A model generated the notes under the pieces. The model ran no database searches. It was not told the origin of the DNA and saw only the letters and a list, made by a program, of their open reading frames with translations. 33,630 nt of DNA from an uncultured Pseudomonadota bacterium (GTDB lineage: Bacteria > Pseudomonadota > Gammaproteobacteria > Ga0077536), in contig CACDEI010000013.1 in NCBI GenBank assembly GCA_902551695.1, positions 1-33,630 on the forward strand, given 5' to 3'. The translations under genes and the position numbers were made by a program. Shown one piece after another: positions 1-7,597 of the stretch. The first letter of the stretch is position 1, and every line of letters starts with the position of its first letter.

Positions 1-2
1 CA

Positions 3-317
3 ATCGTTAAGAGAGAGGCTCTTTCTGAGTTTGGTTCAATGTATTTAGGAGGAGCTTTGCCAACTACTCCTCTAGCCTCCCCACTTTACGCAAATTTCCA
101 TGGATTGTGCCCGATACTAGTGCAAGTGGGCGGAACAGAAGTGCTGCTTGATGATTCGCTTCGTTTACGAAAAAAACTTGAGAGCGCGGCAGTCACTACA
201 GAATTGCAAGTATGGGATGATGTGGTTCATGTGTGGCATCTTTTTGCTCCAATACTAGAAAAGGGAAAAGAGGCAATAAATGATGCCGCCAAATATGCAA
301 ATGCGCACGTAGCATAG
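3..317 (+). CDS. alpha/beta hydrolase (HSL/esterase family), C-terminal part
   Basis: This is the 3' end of a gene whose start lies before the window; the frame is open from base 3 to the TAG at 315-317. The visible residues match the last third of hormone-sensitive-lipase-type esterases. The segment GGTEVLLDDS carries the catalytic Asp, and HVWHLF near the end carries the catalytic His. The nucleophile Ser (GDSAGG motif) and the oxyanion HGG motif would be upstream and are not seen. It probably hydrolyses short-chain or alicyclic esters in the cytoplasm, but the substrate cannot be told. It converges on the DUF3127 gene with a 20-nt gap. Confidence 0.8.
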   Translation: MVKREALSEFGSMYLGGALPTTPLASPLYANFHGLCPILVQVGGTEVLLDDSLRLRKKLESAAVTTELQVWDDVVHVWHLFAPILEKGKEAINDAAKYANAHVA

Positions 318-337
318 GTTTGAGGCTAGGTCTTAAT

Positions 338-694
338 TTAAAACGGTGGGTCTTCACCGTCACTAAAGTCCAAATTTGAGCTCGTCTTATCTCCAGAGCC
401 TAATTCTTCGGTGGGGATCTCTATTTTCCAAATATCCAGGCTGTTAAAATATTTTGTAGTGCCATCGGGGCTAGACCATTTATTACCCCTTAAGTTAAAC
501 GATATTTTCAATTCGTCCCCAATATTAAAGGAGTCAACTAGGCCACATCGATCGCCGGAAAGTTGAAAGGTGACAAATTGTGGATAAGCCGGATTTTCTG
601 CTACTTCTAGAATGATGTCTCTTTTTTGAAACCTTTCGTTGATTTTTTTTATATCGAAGATTTCTGTTAATTTCCCTTGTGTTTGATGGGCCAT
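338..694 (-). CDS. DUF3127 family OB-fold, SSB-like protein
   Basis: A 118-residue protein. The pattern GKLTEIF, then ERFQKRDIILEV, FQLSGDRC, FNIGDELKISFNLRG and KYFNSLDIWKIE matches the DUF3127 family. These are small predicted OB-fold proteins, best known to me from Bacteroidetes. The C-terminus is acidic and ends in EDPPF, resembling the DDDIPF tip by which bacterial SSB proteins recruit partners. I infer a single-stranded-DNA-binding or SSB-mimicking role; this is not demonstrated. I chose the ATG at 694 rather than the TTG one codon earlier because an AAGGA motif lies 8 nt upstream of it. It follows the luciferase-like gene by 32 nt and may be cotranscribed with it. Confidence 0.75.
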   Translation of the reverse strand: MAHQTQGKLTEIFDIKKINERFQKRDIILEVAENPAYPQFVTFQLSGDRCGLVDSFNIGDELKISFNLRGNKWSSPDGTTKYFNSLDIWKIEIPTEELGSGDKTSSNLDFSDGEDPPF

Positions 695-726
695 CAAATA
701 TTTCCTTCAAAAATAGATTTTAAATG

Positions 727-1713
727 CTATGGTTGACGCGCACTAATTCCCGCTATCCCTCTTAGGGTGGCCTGGTTACGATCCTCAGAAACGGGACTTA
801 TGGCTAAAACCGGTTCGTCTACACCTTGCGCCCTGAAGGCCTCTAGTTTTTTCCTGCAATCGATACTTTTTCCATAGACGCATACCTCTTCTACTAAATC
901 CATCGGTATGAGTCGAGCAATTTCTCTTCTGCTGGCTCCCATTTGATACTTTTCTTTAATGCGATCAATATCTTCAGCAAAACCTGCTCTTCTCCATTGA
1001 CGCCGATAGTTTGGAAGATTAGCGAAAAAAGCTAAATTATACTTTGCGGCAGAGATTGCATCTTCTTCATTTTCACAAAAAAAAGTCGGTATGCTTAAGA
1101 CACATTTAAAACTTTTGCCGGGACTAGTTTTTGCGGCCTCTGAGACCGCTGAGCCTAGTAGCAGGGGAAGCGATGAGATAGGTGAAAGATAAGGCATGAT
1201 CCCATCAGCGACTTTTCCTGCAATCTTGGCAGATTCAACAGTATTTGCTGCAGCAAAAATAGATGTTAGTGGTGTCTTTAGATTGCTAGGGCCCTTTTCT
1301 CTTTCTTGCCTTGACCTCAGATAGGCTTTAACGTCTTTGATATATGTCTCTAACCTAGGGCGCGCATCTCCCATTTCTATTCCGATTGAGCGTAGAATAT
1401 CTCTGTGACTAATTCCAAAACCGATCTTCGCCCTGCCTTCGCTCGCTTCGGCTAATACGTTGATGGAATGAGCAGCTAGATAAGGAGCCCTGAAGTAGAT
1501 ATTAGCAATATTAGTTCCTATTTTGATTTTAGAAGTGCTTAGCGCTACCGCAACACAGGTCCCAATGGCGTCTCCTCTTCCCTCATTAATATACACAGAG
1601 TCAAGTCCGTAATGCTCGGCCTGCTGGGCAAGAGAAATTAGGGTATTTAGGGAGGAGTTAGTTACTGTGGATAGTACAATCCCAAGGGGTTTATCATGAG
1701 GATAAGAGGACAC
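727..1713 (-). CDS. LLM-class (luciferase-like) flavin oxidoreductase
   Basis: A 328-residue single-domain TIM-barrel protein of the bacterial luciferase-like monooxygenase superfamily. The family pattern is visible: AEHYGLDSVYINE near residues 33-45, KIKIGTNIANIYFRAPYLAA near 62-81, then GRAKIGFGISHRDILRSIGI. Family members use FMNH2 or F420; the cofactor cannot be decided here. The start is a GTG 3 nt after the stop of the FAD dehydrogenase gene, with GAG just upstream, so the two are probably translationally coupled. It belongs to a general oxidation module, substrate unknown. The window has two other members of the superfamily (22160-23083 and 30509-31549). Confidence 0.8.
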   Translation of the reverse strand: MSSYPHDKPLGIVLSTVTNSSLNTLISLAQQAEHYGLDSVYINEGRGDAIGTCVAVALSTSKIKIGTNIANIYFRAPYLAAHSINVLAEASEGRAKIGFGISHRDILRSIGIEMGDARPRLETYIKDVKAYLRSRQEREKGPSNLKTPLTSIFAAANTVESAKIAGKVADGIMPYLSPISSLPLLLGSAVSEAAKTSPGKSFKCVLSIPTFFCENEEDAISAAKYNLAFFANLPNYRRQWRRAGFAEDIDRIKEKYQMGASRREIARLIPMDLVEEVCVYGKSIDCRKKLEAFRAQGVDEPVLAISPVSEDRNQATLRGIAGISARQP

Positions 1714-1716
1714 AAC

Positions 1717-3114
1717 TCAAGCCGCAAAGATTTTACTTGGATTGAGAATGCCTTTGGGGTCTAGCGCGGATTTTAGTTTTTTCATCAGCTCTATTTCATT
1801 TTTTGAACGACTGAGGTTTAAGTAGGCTTTCTTTTCCGTCCCGATTCCATGCTCGGCGGATATAGAACCTCCAATGGGCTGCAGAGGCTCATACACACAG
1901 TTGTTAACTGCGGCGTGTTCCTCTTCGCTGTCGCCCCCGACATGAATCGCGAAATGTATATTGCCATCACCTATATGCCCCACCGTGAAGCAGTGGTGGT
2001 CAGGCCATTTTTTCTCGAGGCGTTTTTTTACGTCCTGTACGTAATCTTCCATATATCGGATTCCAAGGCTTACATCGTAGATAAAAACAGGGCCATACCG
2101 AAACCATTCGTCTACGGAGTCTCTTATTCGCCACATTGATTTTCTGTCGGCTTCAGATTGCGCAATCGCCGCGTCGGCGACGAGGTTCTCATTCATAGCT
2201 TCTTCCATGATTTCTTCGAACATGCTGGTATATTTACTATCTGCGGTGCCGAGTGCTTCGAATAACACATAATTCGGATAATCCAAGGGAACTGGTCGAT
2301 TATTGGTGGCTGGATGAGTCGTCACAAGCTCGTAATAATCCTTCCACATCACTTCGAAAGCACAAAGAGCTCCTCCAAGCTCACGATCGATAAATCGTAA
2401 GAAGTTTGTGAGCTGGCTAAAACTCTCAAAACCTGCGAAGCCAGTGTGTAGCGCCTTAGGTGCCTCCCTTAATCTAACTACAACCCTAGTTACCAATCCT
2501 AAAGTTCCTTCGCTTCCGATGAACAATTGTTTTAGATCATAACCCGCATTGTTTTTTATCATGGTGTTCATTGAAGATACGACTGTTCCATCTGCTAATA
2601 CTGCCTCAAGGCCTAAGACATTCTCGCGGGTCATGCCGAAGCGGATTACCCTATTCCCTCCGGCATTAGTAGAAACATTGCCTCCGATTTGGCAAGATCC
2701 TCTGGCGCCTAGATCCATAGGAAACATCAGATCGTGGGCCTCAGCGGACTCTTGAAGTGTTTGTAAGGGAACGCCAGCTTGAACGGTCATAGTTCGTCCC
2801 ATCGGATCGATTTCTTCTATCTGATCCATCTTTTCTAAGGATAACACTACATCGGTAATTCCTACGTTGCATCCTTGAACAAGCCCCGTGAGACCTCCGT
2901 GAGGGATCACTTTTTGTCCTCTATCATTACAGAGTGAAAGTACCTTTGAGACCTCTTCAGTGGTCTTTGGTCGAACAATGCACATTGCCTCTATTGGTAG
3001 ATCATACCAAACGTGTATCATCCTCGATGTAACTTGATCGCCGACTAAAACGTCCTTTTTCCCAACGATTTTTTCAAGGTCTTGAACAATTTCTTTATGC
3101 ATTTCGGTGCTCAT
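1717..3114 (-). CDS. FAD-binding oxidoreductase, GlcD / D-lactate dehydrogenase type
   Basis: A 465-residue flavoprotein of the vanillyl-alcohol-oxidase fold. The N-terminal FAD-binding domain shows VIPHGGLTGLVQG and GGNVSTNAGGNRVIRFGMTR. The C-terminal oxidase domain shows GHIGDGNIHFAIHV and SAEHGIGTEKK, the His/acid motifs seen in D-2-hydroxyacid dehydrogenases such as GlcD, D-lactate and D-2-hydroxyglutarate dehydrogenase. It probably oxidises a D-2-hydroxy acid and passes electrons to the quinone pool or to ETF. Length is normal for the family. It precedes the luciferase-like gene by 3 nt. Which hydroxy acid is used is unknown. Confidence 0.88.
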   Translation of the reverse strand: MSTEMHKEIVQDLEKIVGKKDVLVGDQVTSRMIHVWYDLPIEAMCIVRPKTTEEVSKVLSLCNDRGQKVIPHGGLTGLVQGCNVGITDVVLSLEKMDQIEEIDPMGRTMTVQAGVPLQTLQESAEAHDLMFPMDLGARGSCQIGGNVSTNAGGNRVIRFGMTRENVLGLEAVLADGTVVSSMNTMIKNNAGYDLKQLFIGSEGTLGLVTRVVVRLREAPKALHTGFAGFESFSQLTNFLRFIDRELGGALCAFEVMWKDYYELVTTHPATNNRPVPLDYPNYVLFEALGTADSKYTSMFEEIMEEAMNENLVADAAIAQSEADRKSMWRIRDSVDEWFRYGPVFIYDVSLGIRYMEDYVQDVKKRLEKKWPDHHCFTVGHIGDGNIHFAIHVGGDSEEEHAAVNNCVYEPLQPIGGSISAEHGIGTEKKAYLNLSRSKNEIELMKKLKSALDPKGILNPSKIFAA

Positions 3115-3205
3115 CCCCTAGTCCTAATTAATCTAACAATAATATTCTTTCGATCAAAATATCAAGTTTCTCTCCCACTCCGCTAATAATAATCCGTTTT
3201 AACTA

Positions 3206-3790
3206 TTATTTCCCTTCTGTCGCTATTTCCCAAATCCAATTAACTTCATCTTTTTTAAAAAAAAGTGAATCACTAAGGGATCGAGGAAGGAGTGCTTCAA
3301 TTTTTTCATATAGTGATATTAGTGTAGAATCAGTGTTTCTTAAGATCTCTCTCCTAGTGCCCTTGGGTAATTCAGGATATTCGAACCCTAATATATATCG
3401 GTGCTCTAGTATCGTGTTTAGGAGGGTCAGATATTCTTGGTCTTTTTCATCCCGATTTTCTTCAAAGCCTCGGTTGAGATATTCGAGATAGTGTTTTGTA
3501 GCTAATTTAGCTTCTTCTATTTTTTTTCCTTTTGCCATTTCAACGATTTCTGCGAGCTTCTCTTTGGACAGTTTTAGGTAAATCTCTTCTTGATGTCCCT
3601 CTTTAAGGGACACTAGGACTTCAATTTTTTCTGCAAAGCTATCCAGAAAGTAAAGGCTCTGGTTGGGCGTAAGGCCAGCTTTTGGAAGCCACTCAATGTT
3701 AGCAAAAGAATTCATGAAACCATGTCCTGCTAATCCATTAATGGAGTAAAAAGACATAACCAAAAGCAAGGAGGTATATTTAGATGACAA
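3206..3790 (-). CDS. secreted DUF5667-like protein
   Basis: A 194-residue protein with an N-terminal hydrophobic signal-like segment (about residues 1-22). The middle reads GLTPNQSLYFLDSFAEKIEVL, then a charged helix with YLKLSKEKLAEIVEMAKGK. This is the pattern of DUF5667-type proteins: 'pdSplYfldrl.E...f' followed by a helix with AEERLAE repeats. Such proteins are predicted extracytoplasmic and of unknown function. It is the third gene of the DUF1302-DUF1329 operon, 23 nt after DUF1329, so it may be an envelope partner of those two. Assignment to DUF5667 is by eye and moderately sure; no catalytic motif is visible. Confidence 0.6.
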   Translation of the reverse strand: MSSKYTSLLLVMSFYSINGLAGHGFMNSFANIEWLPKAGLTPNQSLYFLDSFAEKIEVLVSLKEGHQEEIYLKLSKEKLAEIVEMAKGKKIEEAKLATKHYLEYLNRGFEENRDEKDQEYLTLLNTILEHRYILGFEYPELPKGTRREILRNTDSTLISLYEKIEALLPRSLSDSLFFKKDEVNWIWEIATEGK

Positions 3791-3813
3791 CTCAGGCGCA
3801 GCTTATCGGATTT

Positions 3814-5130
3814 TTACTCGGTTCCAGTGCTTTCGAAGATTAGTTTGCCGGCCGCTTCTTGAGCTTGGTAACGTTTTTGAATTTCCGCACTAAGAACAAC
3901 ATTTCTATGTTCAGGGAATTTGTTGGGATAAAGCTTCGATCTAAGGAAGAATTGGTCCGGTTTTTCAACTAGAGCTTGTGTTTTGACCATTTCATACATC
4001 CATTCACGCCTCATGAACTCCGCTGTGAAAATGCTTTGCTTCTCTTCTTTTGTCCATACCCGTGGTTTCAGGCCATCATGAAAGCTGTAAGAAATGAGGT
4101 CATGGTCTAAATTCCAGTAGACTGAAAGATAGGCAGAATAGCCTAATTCTTTTCTTGCTGCATTTTCAAACCGGGCAAGTCTCTCATCAACCATTATAAG
4201 TCGGTCATCGAGGCCATATTTTTCTGTCCTTAGAGGATAAAAAGTGTTTTTCTCAAGCCATATAACTAGATATTTCTCGGCATAGCCATCAGGAACCCAT
4301 TCCGGATCAGCAGTGGCTTTAAGAACCCAACAGTCCACACCCCCATCAGGTCTGTAATGTTCAAAGTTTTCTCCCATCATTTTTAAAGATTCAGTTGGTT
4401 TTGCCGTAAAGCCCTCGCCATCTAAATTTAAAACCATGTTTGGTCTAGTGTTAGGAAAGCGAACCGTTTCGTAAAGAACGTCAGTTCCCAACACTTCCCA
4501 TTTGAATTCCCATGGATCCCGGCCCATGACATCGTCGATGGTTTGCGCATTATCCGGAAATCTTTGATCTCTCCGAGGCTCGGGCATTCTTCTGATTCTT
4601 CTGAGTCCTTTTGAGTAAATATAGAAATCAAGTTTTGTTCTAAAGTTTTTATCTGATCGATAAGGTGTCCAGAATTGTTGACCGCCTTGGCCATCAGGTG
4701 GAAAGGTTTGCCAAATCATCCATTTGGCATATATCTCACCGGGTTTGTGTCTCATATATCCTTCAAATCCAGGCTCTCCTTCCAGTGAAGTATAGGTTAT
4801 CCATGCGCCTTGATTTATGTAGCCCGAAGGGGTGACCACTCCGAATACATCATTCATAGTATTTGCCCACCTATTGATGTGAGGAAATTCGGCGTATCGA
4901 TAACCCATTTCTTCTGCGGTATACGGTGCGCTAAAAGGGTATTTTTCAGCTGGAATGTAAGGTATGGAAGCATCCCGTGGAGTATTCAGCGAAGGATCAT
5001 AGAGCTCTAACTCTTGAGGACTTAGATCAATCAAAGCTTTCCAAGTTTTTTGAGGCTCAGAAAAGCTAGCTTTTGCGCTAATCAGTAAAGTAATTAGCAG
5101 TCCATTTACGGATAGCCTTCTAAAATTCAT
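3814..5130 (-). CDS. DUF1329 envelope protein
   Basis: A 438-residue protein with a signal peptide (about residues 1-24, ending ASFSEP). It has the DUF1329 layout: an early YPFSAPYTAEEMGYRYAEFP region, a central GRDPWEFKWEVLGTDVLYETV region, and a late YWNLDHDLISYSFHDG segment. DUF1329 proteins are distantly LolA/LolB-like periplasmic proteins. They are habitually encoded next to a DUF1302 barrel and an MMPL transporter in clusters for alkane, steroid or other hydrophobic substrate use. Here it overlaps the DUF1302 gene by 11 nt, which indicates coupling. A role in moving a hydrophobic compound across the envelope is inferred, not proven. Confidence 0.88.
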   Translation of the reverse strand: MNFRRLSVNGLLITLLISAKASFSEPQKTWKALIDLSPQELELYDPSLNTPRDASIPYIPAEKYPFSAPYTAEEMGYRYAEFPHINRWANTMNDVFGVVTPSGYINQGAWITYTSLEGEPGFEGYMRHKPGEIYAKWMIWQTFPPDGQGGQQFWTPYRSDKNFRTKLDFYIYSKGLRRIRRMPEPRRDQRFPDNAQTIDDVMGRDPWEFKWEVLGTDVLYETVRFPNTRPNMVLNLDGEGFTAKPTESLKMMGENFEHYRPDGGVDCWVLKATADPEWVPDGYAEKYLVIWLEKNTFYPLRTEKYGLDDRLIMVDERLARFENAARKELGYSAYLSVYWNLDHDLISYSFHDGLKPRVWTKEEKQSIFTAEFMRREWMYEMVKTQALVEKPDQFFLRSKLYPNKFPEHRNVVLSAEIQKRYQAQEAAGKLIFESTGTE

Positions 5131-6673
5131 AGCTTAACTCCCAACCTATATTATCCCAGTTATTATATTGGCCATAGAAATCCGAATCACTACCTCCATC
5201 ATATCTATTAAGGGTCAAGCGTCCCTTGATAAAGTTCGAGAATTTGTAGTTGATTCCAAATTTAGTCTTTATGCCGCCCCAGCCGGTGTCTGAACCACTT
5301 ATTACTGGATAAAGTGTGAGATCTGCGCTCATTCTGTCTTTTGAAAAGGCAAAAGGCCTCGTTAAATAGAGAACAGGGATAAAGCTCCACTCGTCGCTCA
5401 ATCCTCCTCCGAAAGCGGGTCCTAAACCTTCTTTGTGGTTGAGCGTTTGATACCATGAGGGCTGGAACATGAAGGTTGTTCTCTGAGGGAGAGCTAATTC
5501 TATAGCTACCGCGGCCCGCACCGTATCATGTCGGGATATTCCATCCGAAAATATTCCGCTATTTCGAGCAGCCCTTTGTTTTCTTGCGTCGGTTACTCGG
5601 ACTCCATTTGAATAAAGTGCTTCTACTCGAAATACTGTGGGAAGACTGCCAACCAAAGGAATGCCAGAAAAGGTGGTTGCATAGTCAGCTGTGAATCCGA
5701 GATGGTGAATTCGCTCATGTCGAGATTCGAAATTTAATACCCGATCTCCATTCACAAAGGTGGTTCCAATTATTTTATTGATCGGATTTTTGTCCCACGC
5801 ATACATATAAACGAAACCATAACTAAGCGCTCCTGAAGTACGGTCAAGTCTGATTCCATATTCGTGGTCTGAAAAATTATTGGCTTGTGGTCTTTTTGAG
5901 CGAGTAATTAAGTCAGAAGATGAAGCAGGCAGTAGAGGTGAGGCCCATGGAGAGTGCAGGCCAGGTAGTCTATCTTGTTCGAAATCGAATACATACAGAA
6001 GTTGTAGAGTATTTTTGCCGAAATAAAAAGTGGAATTGGCCATCCAAGTGGGTAAACGTCTTATCTCGTAATCGTCGGATTCTAATTGGACAAACTCTCT
6101 TCTATCCATTCCGTTGACAATGTCGATAAATTGCCCATCCATCTTACCCCAAGCTAATTGCTGCTTTCCTATTCGAAAGTCCAACCAAGATTTTCGATAG
6201 CTAATATAAAGCTCTCGAAGCACCCGTTCGCCATCATGATACAGTTCGGCACTTCTATCTGAACTATCGGCCGACAGTCCTGTGCCTCCTTGCCAGTCGT
6301 ACACGCCGTCGTAGAGCATGTGCGCAATAGCTTTAACGTCTATGCCTTGAGCGATATTGTAGTCCACCTCCACTTCCGCCAAATTTTGTAACTGCAGAAA
6401 ACGGTTATTTTGGTTATGAGAGCCGATAACCCCATTTTCTTCTAAAAGAAAGTCAGACCAATTCTTCAAAAAACCAGAAATCTGTGCTTTCGGAATTTTC
6501 TTTTCGAAAGGTTGCTTGAGATATTTGCCACCCGGATCAAAGGTGGCCAATTTCCGATCAATTTTTGAGAGGTTATCCTTGAAGGTGTTGCTGAAAACTT
6601 CATTGGAAATCAAGCATATGCCGAAAAAAAAAGAAGTTAAAACCAATAGTTTGGTCTTATTTTTTTTGGACAC
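5120..6673 (-). CDS. DUF1302 outer-membrane beta-barrel protein
   Basis: A protein of about 517 residues with a hydrophobic signal segment (KLLVLTSFFFGICLISNEVFS), then alternating aromatic/polar strands and a C-terminal Phe (WELSYEF) typical of outer-membrane barrels. Internal motifs such as LRELYISYRKSWLDFRIGKQQ and WGKMDGQFIDIVNG match the DUF1302 family. I chose the GTG at 6673 because a GGGGGG run lies 5 nt upstream. An in-frame ATG at 6688 would add five residues before a weaker ribosome site. It starts the operon with DUF1329 and the DUF5667-like gene. Probable role: outer-membrane passage of a hydrophobic substrate. Confidence 0.85.
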   Translation of the reverse strand: MSKKNKTKLLVLTSFFFGICLISNEVFSNTFKDNLSKIDRKLATFDPGGKYLKQPFEKKIPKAQISGFLKNWSDFLLEENGVIGSHNQNNRFLQLQNLAEVEVDYNIAQGIDVKAIAHMLYDGVYDWQGGTGLSADSSDRSAELYHDGERVLRELYISYRKSWLDFRIGKQQLAWGKMDGQFIDIVNGMDRREFVQLESDDYEIRRLPTWMANSTFYFGKNTLQLLYVFDFEQDRLPGLHSPWASPLLPASSSDLITRSKRPQANNFSDHEYGIRLDRTSGALSYGFVYMYAWDKNPINKIIGTTFVNGDRVLNFESRHERIHHLGFTADYATTFSGIPLVGSLPTVFRVEALYSNGVRVTDARKQRAARNSGIFSDGISRHDTVRAAVAIELALPQRTTFMFQPSWYQTLNHKEGLGPAFGGGLSDEWSFIPVLYLTRPFAFSKDRMSADLTLYPVISGSDTGWGGIKTKFGINYKFSNFIKGRLTLNRYDGGSDSDFYGQYNNWDNIGWELSYEF

Positions 6674-6761
6674 TGTTTCCCCCCGCATCTTAAATTTCTT
6701 GTTAGAATAACATTTTTATTTACTAGGAAGTGTAACAAAGAAAATACTGAAAAGTCTTTAA

Positions 6762-6790
6762 TTAGTGCCTGTAGTACTTTCTGCTATGAT
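6762..6790 (+). promoter_or_regulatory. candidate sigma70 promoter for the swivel-domain operon
   Basis: TATGAT at 6785-6790 matches the -10 consensus at five of six positions. TTAGTG at 6762-6767, 17 nt upstream, is a weak -35. Transcription would begin near 6797, leaving a leader of about 20 nt before the ATG at 6818. Seen in the sequence only; the -35 is poor. Confidence 0.35.
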
Positions 6791-6817
6791 GGCGAGGCCA
6801 AACAATAGGGGCGAACA

Positions 6818-7552
6818 ATGAGTAAACTGTATTGCGACAATGACAAGTATGGATATCAGTGTGATTTTCCCATATCCGAGGCTTATAACAGTGCCGTCAA
6901 GGACCTTGTAAGAAGATCATACGAGAAGTTTGGAGGGAAATGGCAAGACTTTGTTTTTAAAAACGAGTTTGATTTTGTTAAGAAAGAAAACATGTTGGAG
7001 ATAGAGTCAAATTTGTTAGATTTTGGATATAAATTTGAACCCTCTGCCATGTCTTCCTCAAGGGAGCGGCCGAACGCCTACAAAGCTTCCGATCTTTATG
7101 ACGAAGATTTCAGTTTTGAGCATGAAGAGGCCCCGACTTCGCGAGTTGACAAAAATGGACTTGAACTTTGTGGGGTGGGGGACAACGTTGTGTCCCATGA
7201 TTCTAATTTTAGAGGAACAGCCCTATACGTACGCACGATCGATAAGGTTCTAGAATGTTTGGAGGGTGTTGCCGAAAGGACTATTGCAATAGTAGATGAC
7301 TCAGGAGGAACACTCACTGCTCCAGTTCTTCAATATTTTTCTGGGGTGCTTTGTGCTGGAGGCACTGCTCGCTCGCATCTAGCCATCCTTACCCGCGAGT
7401 ACAATATACCTTGTCTTATGAATGTAAAGCTTAAGGGAATCAAGGATGGTGATCAGTTGGAATTAGAGGTGACTGCACAATCTAAGACTGCTGAAGACTA
7501 CGATGCCGGAAGAGATGTGACGGCAAATGTTTGGCGACTACATTCGGATTGA
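6818..7552 (+). CDS. stand-alone PEP-utilising-enzyme phosphohistidine (swivel) domain protein
   Basis: A 244-residue protein. Residues about 155-215 form the mobile phosphohistidine domain of PEP synthase/PPDK: an IAIVDDSGG lead-in, then GGTARSHLAILTREYNIPC at 181-199 with the expected phospho-accepting His187, then GDQLELE. The first 110 residues are not recognised. The nucleotide-binding (PPDK_N) and PEP-binding barrel domains that normally surround this domain are absent, and no other gene in the window supplies them. Separate swivel subunits are known, for example in phenylphosphate synthase. It is followed by two uncharacterised genes and an SDR in the same direction. I infer a phosphoryl relay subunit with unknown partner and acceptor. 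Confidence 0.75.
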   Translation: MSKLYCDNDKYGYQCDFPISEAYNSAVKDLVRRSYEKFGGKWQDFVFKNEFDFVKKENMLEIESNLLDFGYKFEPSAMSSSRERPNAYKASDLYDEDFSFEHEEAPTSRVDKNGLELCGVGDNVVSHDSNFRGTALYVRTIDKVLECLEGVAERTIAIVDDSGGTLTAPVLQYFSGVLCAGGTARSHLAILTREYNIPCLMNVKLKGIKDGDQLELEVTAQSKTAEDYDAGRDVTANVWRLHSD

Positions 7553-7597
7553 TTTGTACTTAATGTTAGCCGTAATTATTAACTTGAGAATATATGC

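Noticed and set aside
1849-2139. Plus-strand frame inside the FAD dehydrogenase
   Set aside because: Antisense to well-conserved motifs of the FAD dehydrogenase; composition looks like a reverse translation.
4428-4694. Alternative-frame protein inside DUF1329
   Set aside because: Out-of-frame translation within a clear DUF1329 gene; no independent start signal.
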